DNA of 64,000 nucleotides from contig NZ_JACMYC010000001.1 of NCBI RefSeq assembly GCF_014266025.1, positions 434,001-498,000 on the forward strand, written 5' to 3'. The notes under the pieces were generated by a model. The model was not told the origin of the DNA and did not search any database. It worked only from the letters and a program-made list of their open reading frames with translations. This DNA comes from Nocardioides deserti (lineage in GTDB: Bacteria > Actinomycetota > Actinomycetes > Propionibacteriales > Nocardioidaceae). Numbering within the stretch: the stretch's first letter is position 1; the number at the start of each line of letters is the position of its first letter. The translations under genes and the position numbers were made by a program. Positions 57,880 to 64,000 of the stretch are shown here, piece after piece.

Positions 57880-57913
57880 GCGGGACGGCGGGCCGCCGCG
57901 AGGAGGGGTCCGG

Positions 57914-58876
57914 TCAGCCGACCCAGGCGTCGTGCCACCGCCCGATCGCGTCGTACGCCGCGGCGCGCGGCGCCGGCAGGGACAGCACGACGTCGTGCCG
58001 GGCGTCGGGCACCGCGACGTAGGTGACGTGCGGCCCGACGGCGGTGGCCCACCGGCGGATCTGGGGCACCTCGAGCACGATGTCGTGCCGGTGCACGTCG
58101 TCGCCCATCGCGCTCGGCTGCGCACTGGCGCCGGACGAGAGCACGAGCACCGGGCAGGGCACGGCGAGGCCGGCGTGCAGCCGCGCGTGCCCGCGGCGGA
58201 CCGCGCGCAGCCAGCCGGCGTGCACGGTGAACGACTCCAGCGGCTTCCACGCCAGGTCGAAGTCCCACTCGCCCTCGTGGTCGCGGTGCAGGCTGCGGGC
58301 GTAGAACCCGCTGACCGAGCGCGGCAGCACCCGCTTCGGCGTGCGGCGGCCGACCTGCTCGACGACGACCGTGCCGAGGGTGCGGAGCAGGACGCTGCCC
58401 TGCATGTCGAACCAGGGGGAGTTGAGCACCATCCCGGCCAGCTCGTCGGGCCTGCGCGCGTCGGCCCACAGCGAGGTGGTCAGCCCGCCGGTGGAGTGCC
58501 CGGTCAGCACCACGTGGTCGTGGCCGTCGCGGCCGGTGACGAGCGCCCAGGCGGCGTCGAGCTCGGCGGCGTACTCCGAGAGGTCGGCGACGTAGTTGGG
58601 GGTCTGGTGCGGCCGGATCGAGCGGCCGTACTTGCGCAGGTCGAGGGCGTAGAAGTCGTAGCCGCGCTCGGTCCACCACTCGGCGTACCCGGTCTGGAAG
58701 AAGTAGTCGGCGAAGCCGTGCACGTGCAGGACCGCCCGCCGCGTCGGCATCGCCGCCCGCCGCTGGACCAGCGTCGCGACGACCGGCCCCTCGTCGTCGT
58801 CGGGGAGGACGATCTCCTCGGCCAGGTACGGCTGGCCGAGGACGTCGGGGCCGAGGACGTCGGGGGTCGTGCTCAT
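57914..58876 (-). CDS. Alpha/beta hydrolase (lysophospholipase/monoacylglycerol lipase-like)
   Basis: A 320-residue serine hydrolase of the Hydrolase_4 type. It has VLHVHGFADYFFQTGYAEWWTERGYDFYALDLRKYGRS, the nucleophile elbow VVLTGHSTGGLTTSLWA, and the catalytic Asp/His region PCPVLVLSSGASAQ with PDARHDVVLS near the end. There is no signal peptide, so it acts in the cytosol or is membrane-associated. A DVLGPDVLG repeat occurs at the N-terminus. ATG 58876 overlaps the GDPD stop (ATGA). Together they could release and degrade glycerolipid head and acyl groups; this is inference. Confidence 0.9.
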   Translation of the reverse strand: MSTTPDVLGPDVLGQPYLAEEIVLPDDDEGPVVATLVQRRAAMPTRRAVLHVHGFADYFFQTGYAEWWTERGYDFYALDLRKYGRSIRPHQTPNYVADLSEYAAELDAAWALVTGRDGHDHVVLTGHSTGGLTTSLWADARRPDELAGMVLNSPWFDMQGSVLLRTLGTVVVEQVGRRTPKRVLPRSVSGFYARSLHRDHEGEWDFDLAWKPLESFTVHAGWLRAVRRGHARLHAGLAVPCPVLVLSSGASAQPSAMGDDVHRHDIVLEVPQIRRWATAVGPHVTYVAVPDARHDVVLSLPAPRAAAYDAIGRWHDAWVG

Positions 58877-59628
58877 GCCCGGATTCTGCCGGTACGCCGT
58901 CCGCGGATCGCGAGGGCCTCCTGCGGTCGGTTGGTGGTCACCAGCCAGGCGCGGCCGGGCCGCAGCCAGTGGCGCAACGAGCCAGGGGTGTCGATCGTCC
59001 ACACCAGCAGCGGCATCCGGCGGCGGCGGGCGAAGCCGGCCAGGCCGGCGCGGGCGAGCCAGTGGTGCGCGACGACGAGGTTGGCGCGCGACTGGCGGTA
59101 GCGCAGGTGCGGCCACACCTCGGACGCGCGAACGCGCAGCTGGCGCCAGACGGGGAAGCCGGTGACCTTGCGGCCCAGCGAGAGACCGACGAGCAGGTCG
59201 GGGAGGCCGTTCGCCTCGGCCCAGTCGCGGACCTCGCGCACCGACTCGTCGTCGAGCGTGGTGACGATGAGGTTGTCGCCGCCCAGCCGCTCCACGGCCC
59301 GGGCGGTCGCCTCGGCGCAGCTGCCGACGAACTTCAGGTCCAGGTGGGCGCGACGGCGACCGGCGAGGGCGTCCAGCACCTCGTCGTACGTCATCAGGTC
59401 CGGCACCGCCGCCCGCAGGTCGTCGACGGTCAGCGACCTGAGCGCGACCTCCTCGCCGGCGACCTCGACGACCGAGTCGTGGAAGACGACGAGCGTGCCG
59501 TCGCCGCACCGTTCGACGTCGAACTCCACGAAGTCGACGTCCAGCGACAGCGCCCGGTCGACGGCCGCCCGGGTGAGGCAGCGGTGGGCGCTGAGCTGGA
59601 CCGGGTCGCTGACCGAGGCACGAGGCAC
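58873..59628 (-). CDS. Glycerophosphodiester phosphodiesterase family protein
   Basis: A 251-residue TIM-barrel GDPD. Catalytic parts are SAHRCLTRAAVDRALSLDVDFVEFDVERCGDGTLVVFHDSVVE (His, Arg, Glu-x-Asp, His-Asp) and HLDLKFVGS. In most family members the first motif is AHRG-x-x-x-x-x-P-ENT; here Cys replaces Gly and the ENT part is RAA, a variation seen in divergent members. Near the end LVWTIDTPGSLRHWL matches the usual VWTVN segment. The start GTG 59628 has AGGA about 8 nt upstream. It is co-translated with the hydrolase. Confidence 0.88.
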   Translation of the reverse strand: MPRASVSDPVQLSAHRCLTRAAVDRALSLDVDFVEFDVERCGDGTLVVFHDSVVEVAGEEVALRSLTVDDLRAAVPDLMTYDEVLDALAGRRRAHLDLKFVGSCAEATARAVERLGGDNLIVTTLDDESVREVRDWAEANGLPDLLVGLSLGRKVTGFPVWRQLRVRASEVWPHLRYRQSRANLVVAHHWLARAGLAGFARRRRMPLLVWTIDTPGSLRHWLRPGRAWLVTTNRPQEALAIRGRRTGRIRA

Positions 59629-59677
59629 GAGGACATCCTGGCGTGCCGCGCCAGGGGCGGCGTGGCACGGTGGCCGC

Positions 59678-60343
59678 ATGGAGCTCTCCGAGGTGATGCG
59701 CACGACGGCGGCGGTGCGGGAGTTCACCGACGACCCGCTGCCAGACGAGGTGCTGCACCGCATCCTCGACGACGCCCGGTTCGCGCCGAGCGGCGGCAAC
59801 CGCCAGGGCACCCGGGTGGTGGTGGTCCGCGACGGGACGACCCGGGAGCGGCTGGCCGAGCTCAACGAGCCGGCGGTGCGGCGGTACGTCGCGCAGTCCA
59901 AGGCGGGGGAGAGCCCGTGGAACCCGGTGCACCCCCCCGGTCCCACGCCCGAGGAGATCGCGGCGACCCGGGTGCCGGCGTCGTTCACCGAGCCGGTGCT
60001 GCGCGCGCCGGTCGTGCTGGTCTTCGTCGTCGACCTCGCGGTGGTCGCCGCGATGGACCAGGACCTCAGCCGGGTCGGCATCGTCGGCGGCGCGTCGGTC
60101 TACCCGCTCGTGTGGAACGTCCTGCTCGCCGCCCGGGCCGCGGGCTACGGCGGCACGATCACCACCATGGCCACCGCGATGGAGCCGGAGGTCAAGGTCC
60201 TGCTGGGCGTGCCGGAGACGTACGCCGTCGCCGCGGTCGTCCCGCTCGGCCGGCCGGTCAAGCAGCTGACCCGCCTGAAGCGGCTGCCCGTCGAGGAGCT
60301 GGCCGTCCGTGAGCGGTTCGACGGGGAGCCGTTCGGCCGCTAG
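59678..60343 (+). CDS. Nitroreductase family protein
   Basis: A 221-residue FMN-dependent NAD(P)H oxidoreductase-like protein. RTTAAVREFTDDPLPDEVLHRILDDARFAPSGGNRQGTRVVVV carries the N-terminal FMN-binding Arg and Ser/Asn, and ASVYPLVWNVLLAARAAGYGGTITT is the central dimer/flavin segment. The C-terminal GVPETYAVAAVVPLGRPVK is also typical. Its substrate cannot be told. The stop codon CTAG-overlaps the stop of the convergent GNAT gene (4 bp shared). Confidence 0.9.
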   Translation: MELSEVMRTTAAVREFTDDPLPDEVLHRILDDARFAPSGGNRQGTRVVVVRDGTTRERLAELNEPAVRRYVAQSKAGESPWNPVHPPGPTPEEIAATRVPASFTEPVLRAPVVLVFVVDLAVVAAMDQDLSRVGIVGGASVYPLVWNVLLAARAAGYGGTITTMATAMEPEVKVLLGVPETYAVAAVVPLGRPVKQLTRLKRLPVEELAVRERFDGEPFGR

Positions 60344-60837
60344 GACCGTCGCCCGGTGCCGAGCCCGCGGGTCAGGAAGACGCTGTGCGGGTCGAGTGCG
60401 TAGTCGCCGAACGGCGGGCACTCCTCGAAGCCGCGGGAGCGGTAGAGGGCGCGAGCCGGCGCGAAGTACGGCTCGGTGCCCGTCTCCAGGCTGATCCGCT
60501 CGTGCCCGGCCGCTCCGGCCTCGGCCAGGACGCGGTCGAGCAGGCCGGCGCCGATCCCGCGCCGGCGGGCCGCGGTGGCGGTGCGCATCGACTTCAGCTC
60601 GACGTGGCCCGCGCCGAGGTCCTGGAGCGCGACGCAGCCGAGTACTGCGCCCTCGCCCGACCGCGCGGTCCAGAACGCCGTGCCGGGAGCGGCCAGCGCC
60701 GCCGGGTCCAGCGCGTGCACGCTCTCGGCCGGGCTGGTCGCGTGCATGTCGCGCAGGTGCTCCTCGAGCAGGGCGAGGACCTCGGGCCGCAGGGGCGAGT
60801 CCGGCGCCACGGTCCAGCCGGCGAGCACGTCGCTCAC
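60340..60837 (-). CDS. GNAT family N-acetyltransferase
   Basis: A 165-residue acetyl-CoA-dependent acetyltransferase. The CoA-binding motif is ARRRGIGAGLLDRVLAEAGAAG, preceded by HVELKSMRTA and followed by ISLETGTEPYFAPARALYRSRGFEECPPFGDY. The segment order matches YbhN/ElaA-like small GNATs. GTG 60837 overlaps the PuuD stop (GTGA), so it belongs to the polyamine/GABA-type cluster, and a polyamine or amino-acid amine is a reasonable but unproved substrate. Confidence 0.9.
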   Translation of the reverse strand: MSDVLAGWTVAPDSPLRPEVLALLEEHLRDMHATSPAESVHALDPAALAAPGTAFWTARSGEGAVLGCVALQDLGAGHVELKSMRTATAARRRGIGAGLLDRVLAEAGAAGHERISLETGTEPYFAPARALYRSRGFEECPPFGDYALDPHSVFLTRGLGTGRRS

Positions 60838-61556
60838 CGGGCGGACCGCTCCACGGCGTACGACGCCGCGGCGCGCACGAGCCCGGCGAGCAGGCCGACG
60901 TCGGCGGCGGTCTCGGGGTGCCACTGGACCGCGACGCAGAACCGGTCGCCGGGCACCTCCATCGCCTCCAGCGTGCCGTCCTCGGCGCGGGCGGCGGCAA
61001 CCCAGCCGGGGTGGGTGGCCACCGACTGGTGGTGGTGGCAGCCGACCTCGAGCGTCTCGCCGACCAGGCCGGCGACGAACGTGCCCGGCACGGTGCGGAC
61101 CGGCACGCGGCCGAAGACGTCGCCACCGGGGGAGTGCTCCTCGTGCCCGACCAGGTCGGGCGTGTGCTGGTCGAGCGACCCTCCCGCGTGGACGGCCATG
61201 AGCTGCATCCCGCGGCACACGCCGAGCACCGGCAGGCCGGCCGCCGCGGCCGCGTCGAGCAGCGCGAGCTCCCACGCGTCCCGGTCCGGGCGCCAGCCGG
61301 CCGTGCGCGGGTGCGGCTCGGCGTCGTACCGCGCGGGGTCGACGTCCGCGCCGCCTGCGATGACCAGACCGTCGAGGCGGCGCACGACGGCGTCGGCCGC
61401 ACCCACCTGCGCGACCGCCGGCAGCAGCACCGGCACGCCGCCGGTGGCCTCGACGGCCTCGGCGTACTGCGTCGGCAGCAGGTCGGCGCGCTGGTCCCAC
61501 ACGCCCCAGCGGGCCTGCTCGCGGTAGGTCGACAGCCCGATGACCGGCGCGCTCAC
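60834..61556 (-). CDS. Gamma-glutamyl-gamma-aminobutyrate hydrolase family protein (PuuD-like)
   Basis: Class I glutamine amidotransferase-fold hydrolase of 240 aa. The family start is VIGLSTYREQARWGVWDQRADLLPTQYAEAV. LVIAGGADVDPARY, the nucleophile Cys in VLGVCRGMQLMAVHAGGSLDQH and the His/Glu in AVQWHPETAAD form the active site. PuuD cleaves gamma-glutamyl-GABA, releasing GABA and glutamate. Context (aldehyde dehydrogenase and a glutamine-synthetase-type ligase upstream) supports a gamma-glutamylated polyamine route. It lies 10 bp after the SDR gene. Confidence 0.93.
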   Translation of the reverse strand: MSAPVIGLSTYREQARWGVWDQRADLLPTQYAEAVEATGGVPVLLPAVAQVGAADAVVRRLDGLVIAGGADVDPARYDAEPHPRTAGWRPDRDAWELALLDAAAAAGLPVLGVCRGMQLMAVHAGGSLDQHTPDLVGHEEHSPGGDVFGRVPVRTVPGTFVAGLVGETLEVGCHHHQSVATHPGWVAAARAEDGTLEAMEVPGDRFCVAVQWHPETAADVGLLAGLVRAAASYAVERSAR

Positions 61557-61566
61557 CCGACGGCCC

Positions 61567-62346
61567 TCACAGCGGGGTGACGTAGGCGCCCGAGATGCCG
61601 CCGTCGACCAGGAAGGTGTTGGCGGTCATGAACGAGGAGTCGTCGGAGGCCAGGAACAGCACCGCCGACGCCATCTCCTCGGGCTCCCCGAAGCGGCCCA
61701 TCGGCACGTGCACGAGCCGGCGCGCGGCCCGCTCGGGGTCGCTGGCGAACAGCTCCTGCAGCAGCGGGGTGTTGACCGGTCCAGGGCACAGCGCGTTGAC
61801 CCGCACGCCCTGGCGCGCGAACTGCACGCCGAGCTCGCGGGTCATCGACAACACGCCGCCCTTGGAGGCGGAGTAGGAGATCTGCGAGGTCGCGGCGCCC
61901 ATGACGGCCACGAACGACGCGGTGTTGATGATCGAGCCCCTGCCCTGCTCGAGCATGTACGGCAGCGCCGCCTTGCAGCACAGGTAGACGGAGGTCAGGT
62001 TGACCTCCTGCACCTTGCGCCAGGCGTCGAGGTCGGTGTCGAGGATCGAGTCGTCCTCCGGCGGGCTGATGCCGGCGTTGTTGAAGGCGATGTCGACCGA
62101 GCCGTAGGTGTCCTTCGCGGTCCGGAACAGCGCGTCGACCTGTTCCTTGTCGGTGACGTCGACGTGGACGTACGTCACGAACTCGGTGCCACCGAGCTGC
62201 CCGACCAGCTGGTGGCCGCGCTCGTCGTCGATGTCGCCGATGACGACCTTGGCGCCCTCCTCGACGAAGCGCTGGACGGTCGCCAGGCCGATGCCCGAGC
62301 AACCGCCGGTGACGACCGCGACCCGGTCCTGGATGCGTCCTGCCAC
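61567..62346 (-). CDS. SDR family oxidoreductase
   Basis: A 259-residue classical SDR with VAVVTGGCSGIGLATV (cofactor), Asp in IGDID suggesting NAD preference, NNAGISPP, the catalytic Ser in INTASFV and Tyr-x3-Lys in ISYSASKGG. VDGGISGAYVTPL ends the protein. Annotated relatives are usually called 3-oxoacyl-ACP reductase, but its place between PuuD- and PuuC-like genes suggests an alcohol/aldehyde step in amine catabolism. The start is GTG 62346 with GAGAGGC about 7 nt upstream. Confidence 0.9.
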   Translation of the reverse strand: MAGRIQDRVAVVTGGCSGIGLATVQRFVEEGAKVVIGDIDDERGHQLVGQLGGTEFVTYVHVDVTDKEQVDALFRTAKDTYGSVDIAFNNAGISPPEDDSILDTDLDAWRKVQEVNLTSVYLCCKAALPYMLEQGRGSIINTASFVAVMGAATSQISYSASKGGVLSMTRELGVQFARQGVRVNALCPGPVNTPLLQELFASDPERAARRLVHVPMGRFGEPEEMASAVLFLASDDSSFMTANTFLVDGGISGAYVTPL

Positions 62347-62392
62347 TGTGATGCCTCTCTGGTGGTGCTTCTCGTGGAAACCTGCTGCGCCG

Positions 62393-63751
62393 TCAGTGCG
62401 CGATGAAGACGTTCTTCTCCTCGGTGAACGCCTGCGGTGCGTCGGGGCCGAGCTCGCGGCCGAGGCCGGACTGCTTGTAGCCGCCGAACGGCGTCCAGTA
62501 GCGGACCGAGGCGTGGGAGTTCACCGAGAGGTTGCCGGCCTCGACGGCGCGCGCGACGCGCAGCCCGCGGCCGAGGTCGCGGGTGTAGATCGAGCCGGAC
62601 AGGCCGTAGTCGGTGTCATTGGCCCGGGCCACGGCGTCGGCCTCGTCGTCGAACGGCATCACCGCCACGACCGGGCCGAAGACCTCCTCGCGCCAGATCC
62701 GCTGCGCCGGGTCGTCGACGGCGACCACCGACGGGGCGACCCAGAAGCCGTCGCCGCCGGGCGTCGATCCGGTGATGGTCACGTCGACCTCGGACAGGTA
62801 GCCGGCGACCGTGTCGCGCTGGCGCGCCGAGATGAGCGGGCCCATCTCCGAGGCCTCGTCGGTCGGGTCGAGCACCCGCAGGCCGGTGACGCCGGGCTCC
62901 AGGAGCGAGAGGAACTCGTCGTACGCCGAGCGCTCGACGAGGATCCGCGAGCGCGCGCAGCAGTCCTGGCCGGCGTTGTCGAAGACGGCGTACGGCGCCG
63001 CCGCGGCCGCCGCGGCCAGGTCGGCGTCGGCGAAGACGATGTTGCTGCTCTTGCCGCCCAGCTCCAGGGTGACCCGCTTGACCTGCTCCGCGCAGCCGGC
63101 CATCACCCGCTTGCCGACCGCGGTCGACCCGGTGAAGCAGACCTTGCGCACCAGCGGGTGGGTCACGAAGCGCTCGCCGACCACGTCGCCGCGGCCGGGC
63201 AGCACGGTCAGCACCCCCTCGGGGATGCCGGCCTCGAGCGCGAGCTCGGCCAGCCGCAGCGCGGTCAGCGGGGTGAGCTCGGCGGGCTTGAGCACGACCG
63301 TGTTGCCGGCGGCCAGCGCGGGCGCCATGCCCCACGCGGCGATCGGCATCGGGAAGTTCCAGGGGACGATGATCCCCACGACGCCGAGCGGCTCGTGGAA
63401 GGTCACGTCGGTGCCGCCGGCGACCGGGATCTGCCGGCCGAAGAGCCGCTCGGGCGCGCCGGCGTAGTAGTTGAGGCAGTCGCGGACGTTGCCGGCCTCC
63501 CAGCGGGCGTTGCCCCAGGTGTGGCCGGCGTTGCGGACCTCGATCTCGGCGAGCTCCTCGACGTGGGCGTCGACGACCGCGGCGTACCTGCGCAGCAGCG
63601 CCCCCCGCTCGCCGGGCGCGACGGCCCGCCAGGTCGCGAACGCCTCGTGGGCGCGGGCGATCGCGGCGTCGGCCTCCTCCACCGAGGCGAGCGGCACCTC
63701 GGTGATCGGGCGTGCGGTGGCCGGGTTCACCACGGTGAACAGGTCGGTCAT
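62393..63751 (-). CDS. Aldehyde dehydrogenase (PuuC-like)
   Basis: NAD(P)-dependent aldehyde dehydrogenase of 452 aa. VVGIIVPWNFPMPIAAWGMAPALAAGNTVVLKPAELTPL and FTGSTAVGKRV bind the cofactor. The catalytic Glu is in VTLELGGKSSNIVF, the catalytic Cys in DNAGQDCCARSRILV, and EEVFGPVVAVMPF and GYKQSGLGRELG complete the fold. In the Puu-type route it would oxidise gamma-glutamyl-aminobutyraldehyde. ATG 63751 has GAGGGGACC about 4 nt upstream. The gene begins 36 bp after the glutamine-synthetase-like gene. Confidence 0.95.
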   Translation of the reverse strand: MTDLFTVVNPATARPITEVPLASVEEADAAIARAHEAFATWRAVAPGERGALLRRYAAVVDAHVEELAEIEVRNAGHTWGNARWEAGNVRDCLNYYAGAPERLFGRQIPVAGGTDVTFHEPLGVVGIIVPWNFPMPIAAWGMAPALAAGNTVVLKPAELTPLTALRLAELALEAGIPEGVLTVLPGRGDVVGERFVTHPLVRKVCFTGSTAVGKRVMAGCAEQVKRVTLELGGKSSNIVFADADLAAAAAAAPYAVFDNAGQDCCARSRILVERSAYDEFLSLLEPGVTGLRVLDPTDEASEMGPLISARQRDTVAGYLSEVDVTITGSTPGGDGFWVAPSVVAVDDPAQRIWREEVFGPVVAVMPFDDEADAVARANDTDYGLSGSIYTRDLGRGLRVARAVEAGNLSVNSHASVRYWTPFGGYKQSGLGRELGPDAPQAFTEEKNVFIAH

Positions 63752-63787
63752 GCAGGTCCCCTCGTCGGGCCGGGGGTCACATGCGGC

Positions 63788-64000
63788 TCACATGCGTTCG
63801 AAGCCCCGGCGCAGCTCCCAGTCGGTGACGGCCGCGTCGAACGCCTTGAGCTCGACGTCGGCCATGTTCGTGTAGTGGTCGACCACGGCGTCACCGAACG
63901 CTGATCGTGCCACCTGTGAGGACGCGAAGGCGTCCCGGGCCTCCCGCAACGTCTGCGGCACCAGCTCGAGTCCCTGGCTGTAGGCGTTGCCCTCGGTGGG
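63788..64000 (-). CDS. Glutamine synthetase family protein, C-terminal fragment (gamma-glutamylpolyamine synthetase-like)
   Basis: The frame runs off the right edge, and 70 residues up to TGA 63790-63788 are visible. The end LVPQTLREARDAFASSQ, AFGDAVVDHYTNMADVELKAF and VTDWELRRGFERM matches the C-terminus of GlnA-type ligases, where VVDHY and the final W-x-R-GFERM are conserved. Neighbouring PuuC- and PuuD-like genes suggest a GlnA3/PuuA-type enzyme that gamma-glutamylates polyamines or monoamines rather than true glutamine synthetase. The catalytic parts are outside the window. Confidence 0.85.
   Translation of the reverse strand, partial: PTEGNAYSQGLELVPQTLREARDAFASSQVARSAFGDAVVDHYTNMADVELKAFDAAVTDWELRRGFERM

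Overview
The window is a GC-rich actinobacterial chromosome segment. Mycothiol-type enzymes, WhiA, RbpA, a DUF3099 protein, a SufR-led suf operon and an acVLRF1-type protein all point to Actinomycetota. A short palindromic extragenic repeat at 21666-21700 and the overall gene style suggest a Nocardioides-like member of the Nocardioidaceae; this assignment is inference. Many genes start with GTG, and many starts sit about 7 nt downstream of a TAGnnT hexamer, the signature of leaderless transcripts.

Left part (1-14.8 kb): the end of a PLD-like protein, a small exported protein, and a mycothiol-dependent isomerase/metallo-beta-lactamase pair. Next come uvrA (with a good LexA box), a Tat/lipoprotein Rieske protein, and the block uvrC-rapZ-yvcK-whiA-gap-pgk-tpiA-secG-rbpA. 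This order matches the mycobacterial Rv1420-Rv1440 region. On the minus strand (14.8-20.5 kb) lies a pentose-phosphate operon tkt-tal-pgi-pgl. The zwf and opcA genes that usually sit in this operon are absent.

Middle part (20.7-41 kb): ctaB, then a 400-bp gene-poor stretch with a DasR-like operator, a possible 49-aa small gene, a processive GT2 synthase and a membrane-anchored CE4 polysaccharide deacetylase. The deacetylase is followed by ctaA with a drug/lipid-type ABC-2 transporter and two small membrane proteins. The Fe-S assembly operon sufR-B-D-Rieske-C-S-U-T continues into an ASCH protein and an acVLRF1-type release factor/peptidyl-tRNA hydrolase. A second ABC-2 transporter, a kinase-like protein, a zinc metallopeptidase and an ABC-F ATPase follow.

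Right part (41-64 kb): a fused CDP-ribitol-synthase-like enzyme (IspD-type plus SDR), a crotonase, an ABC exporter, an atypical SDR, SURF1, moaA, small proteins, a dodecin, and the fatty-acid pair fabG-fabI. Next to these, a 1.2-kb segment bounded by exact 22-bp inverted repeats holds only a frameshifted AbiEi/DUF559-like gene. After it come serB, an ABC ATPase, nfeD/SPFH, a TauE-type exporter, a GDPD/hydrolase pair and a nitroreductase. The window ends in a gamma-glutamyl polyamine/GABA catabolic cluster (PuuD-type hydrolase, SDR, aldehyde dehydrogenase, and the C-terminus of a glutamine-synthetase-family ligase). No rRNA, tRNA, CRISPR array or intact insertion sequence was seen.
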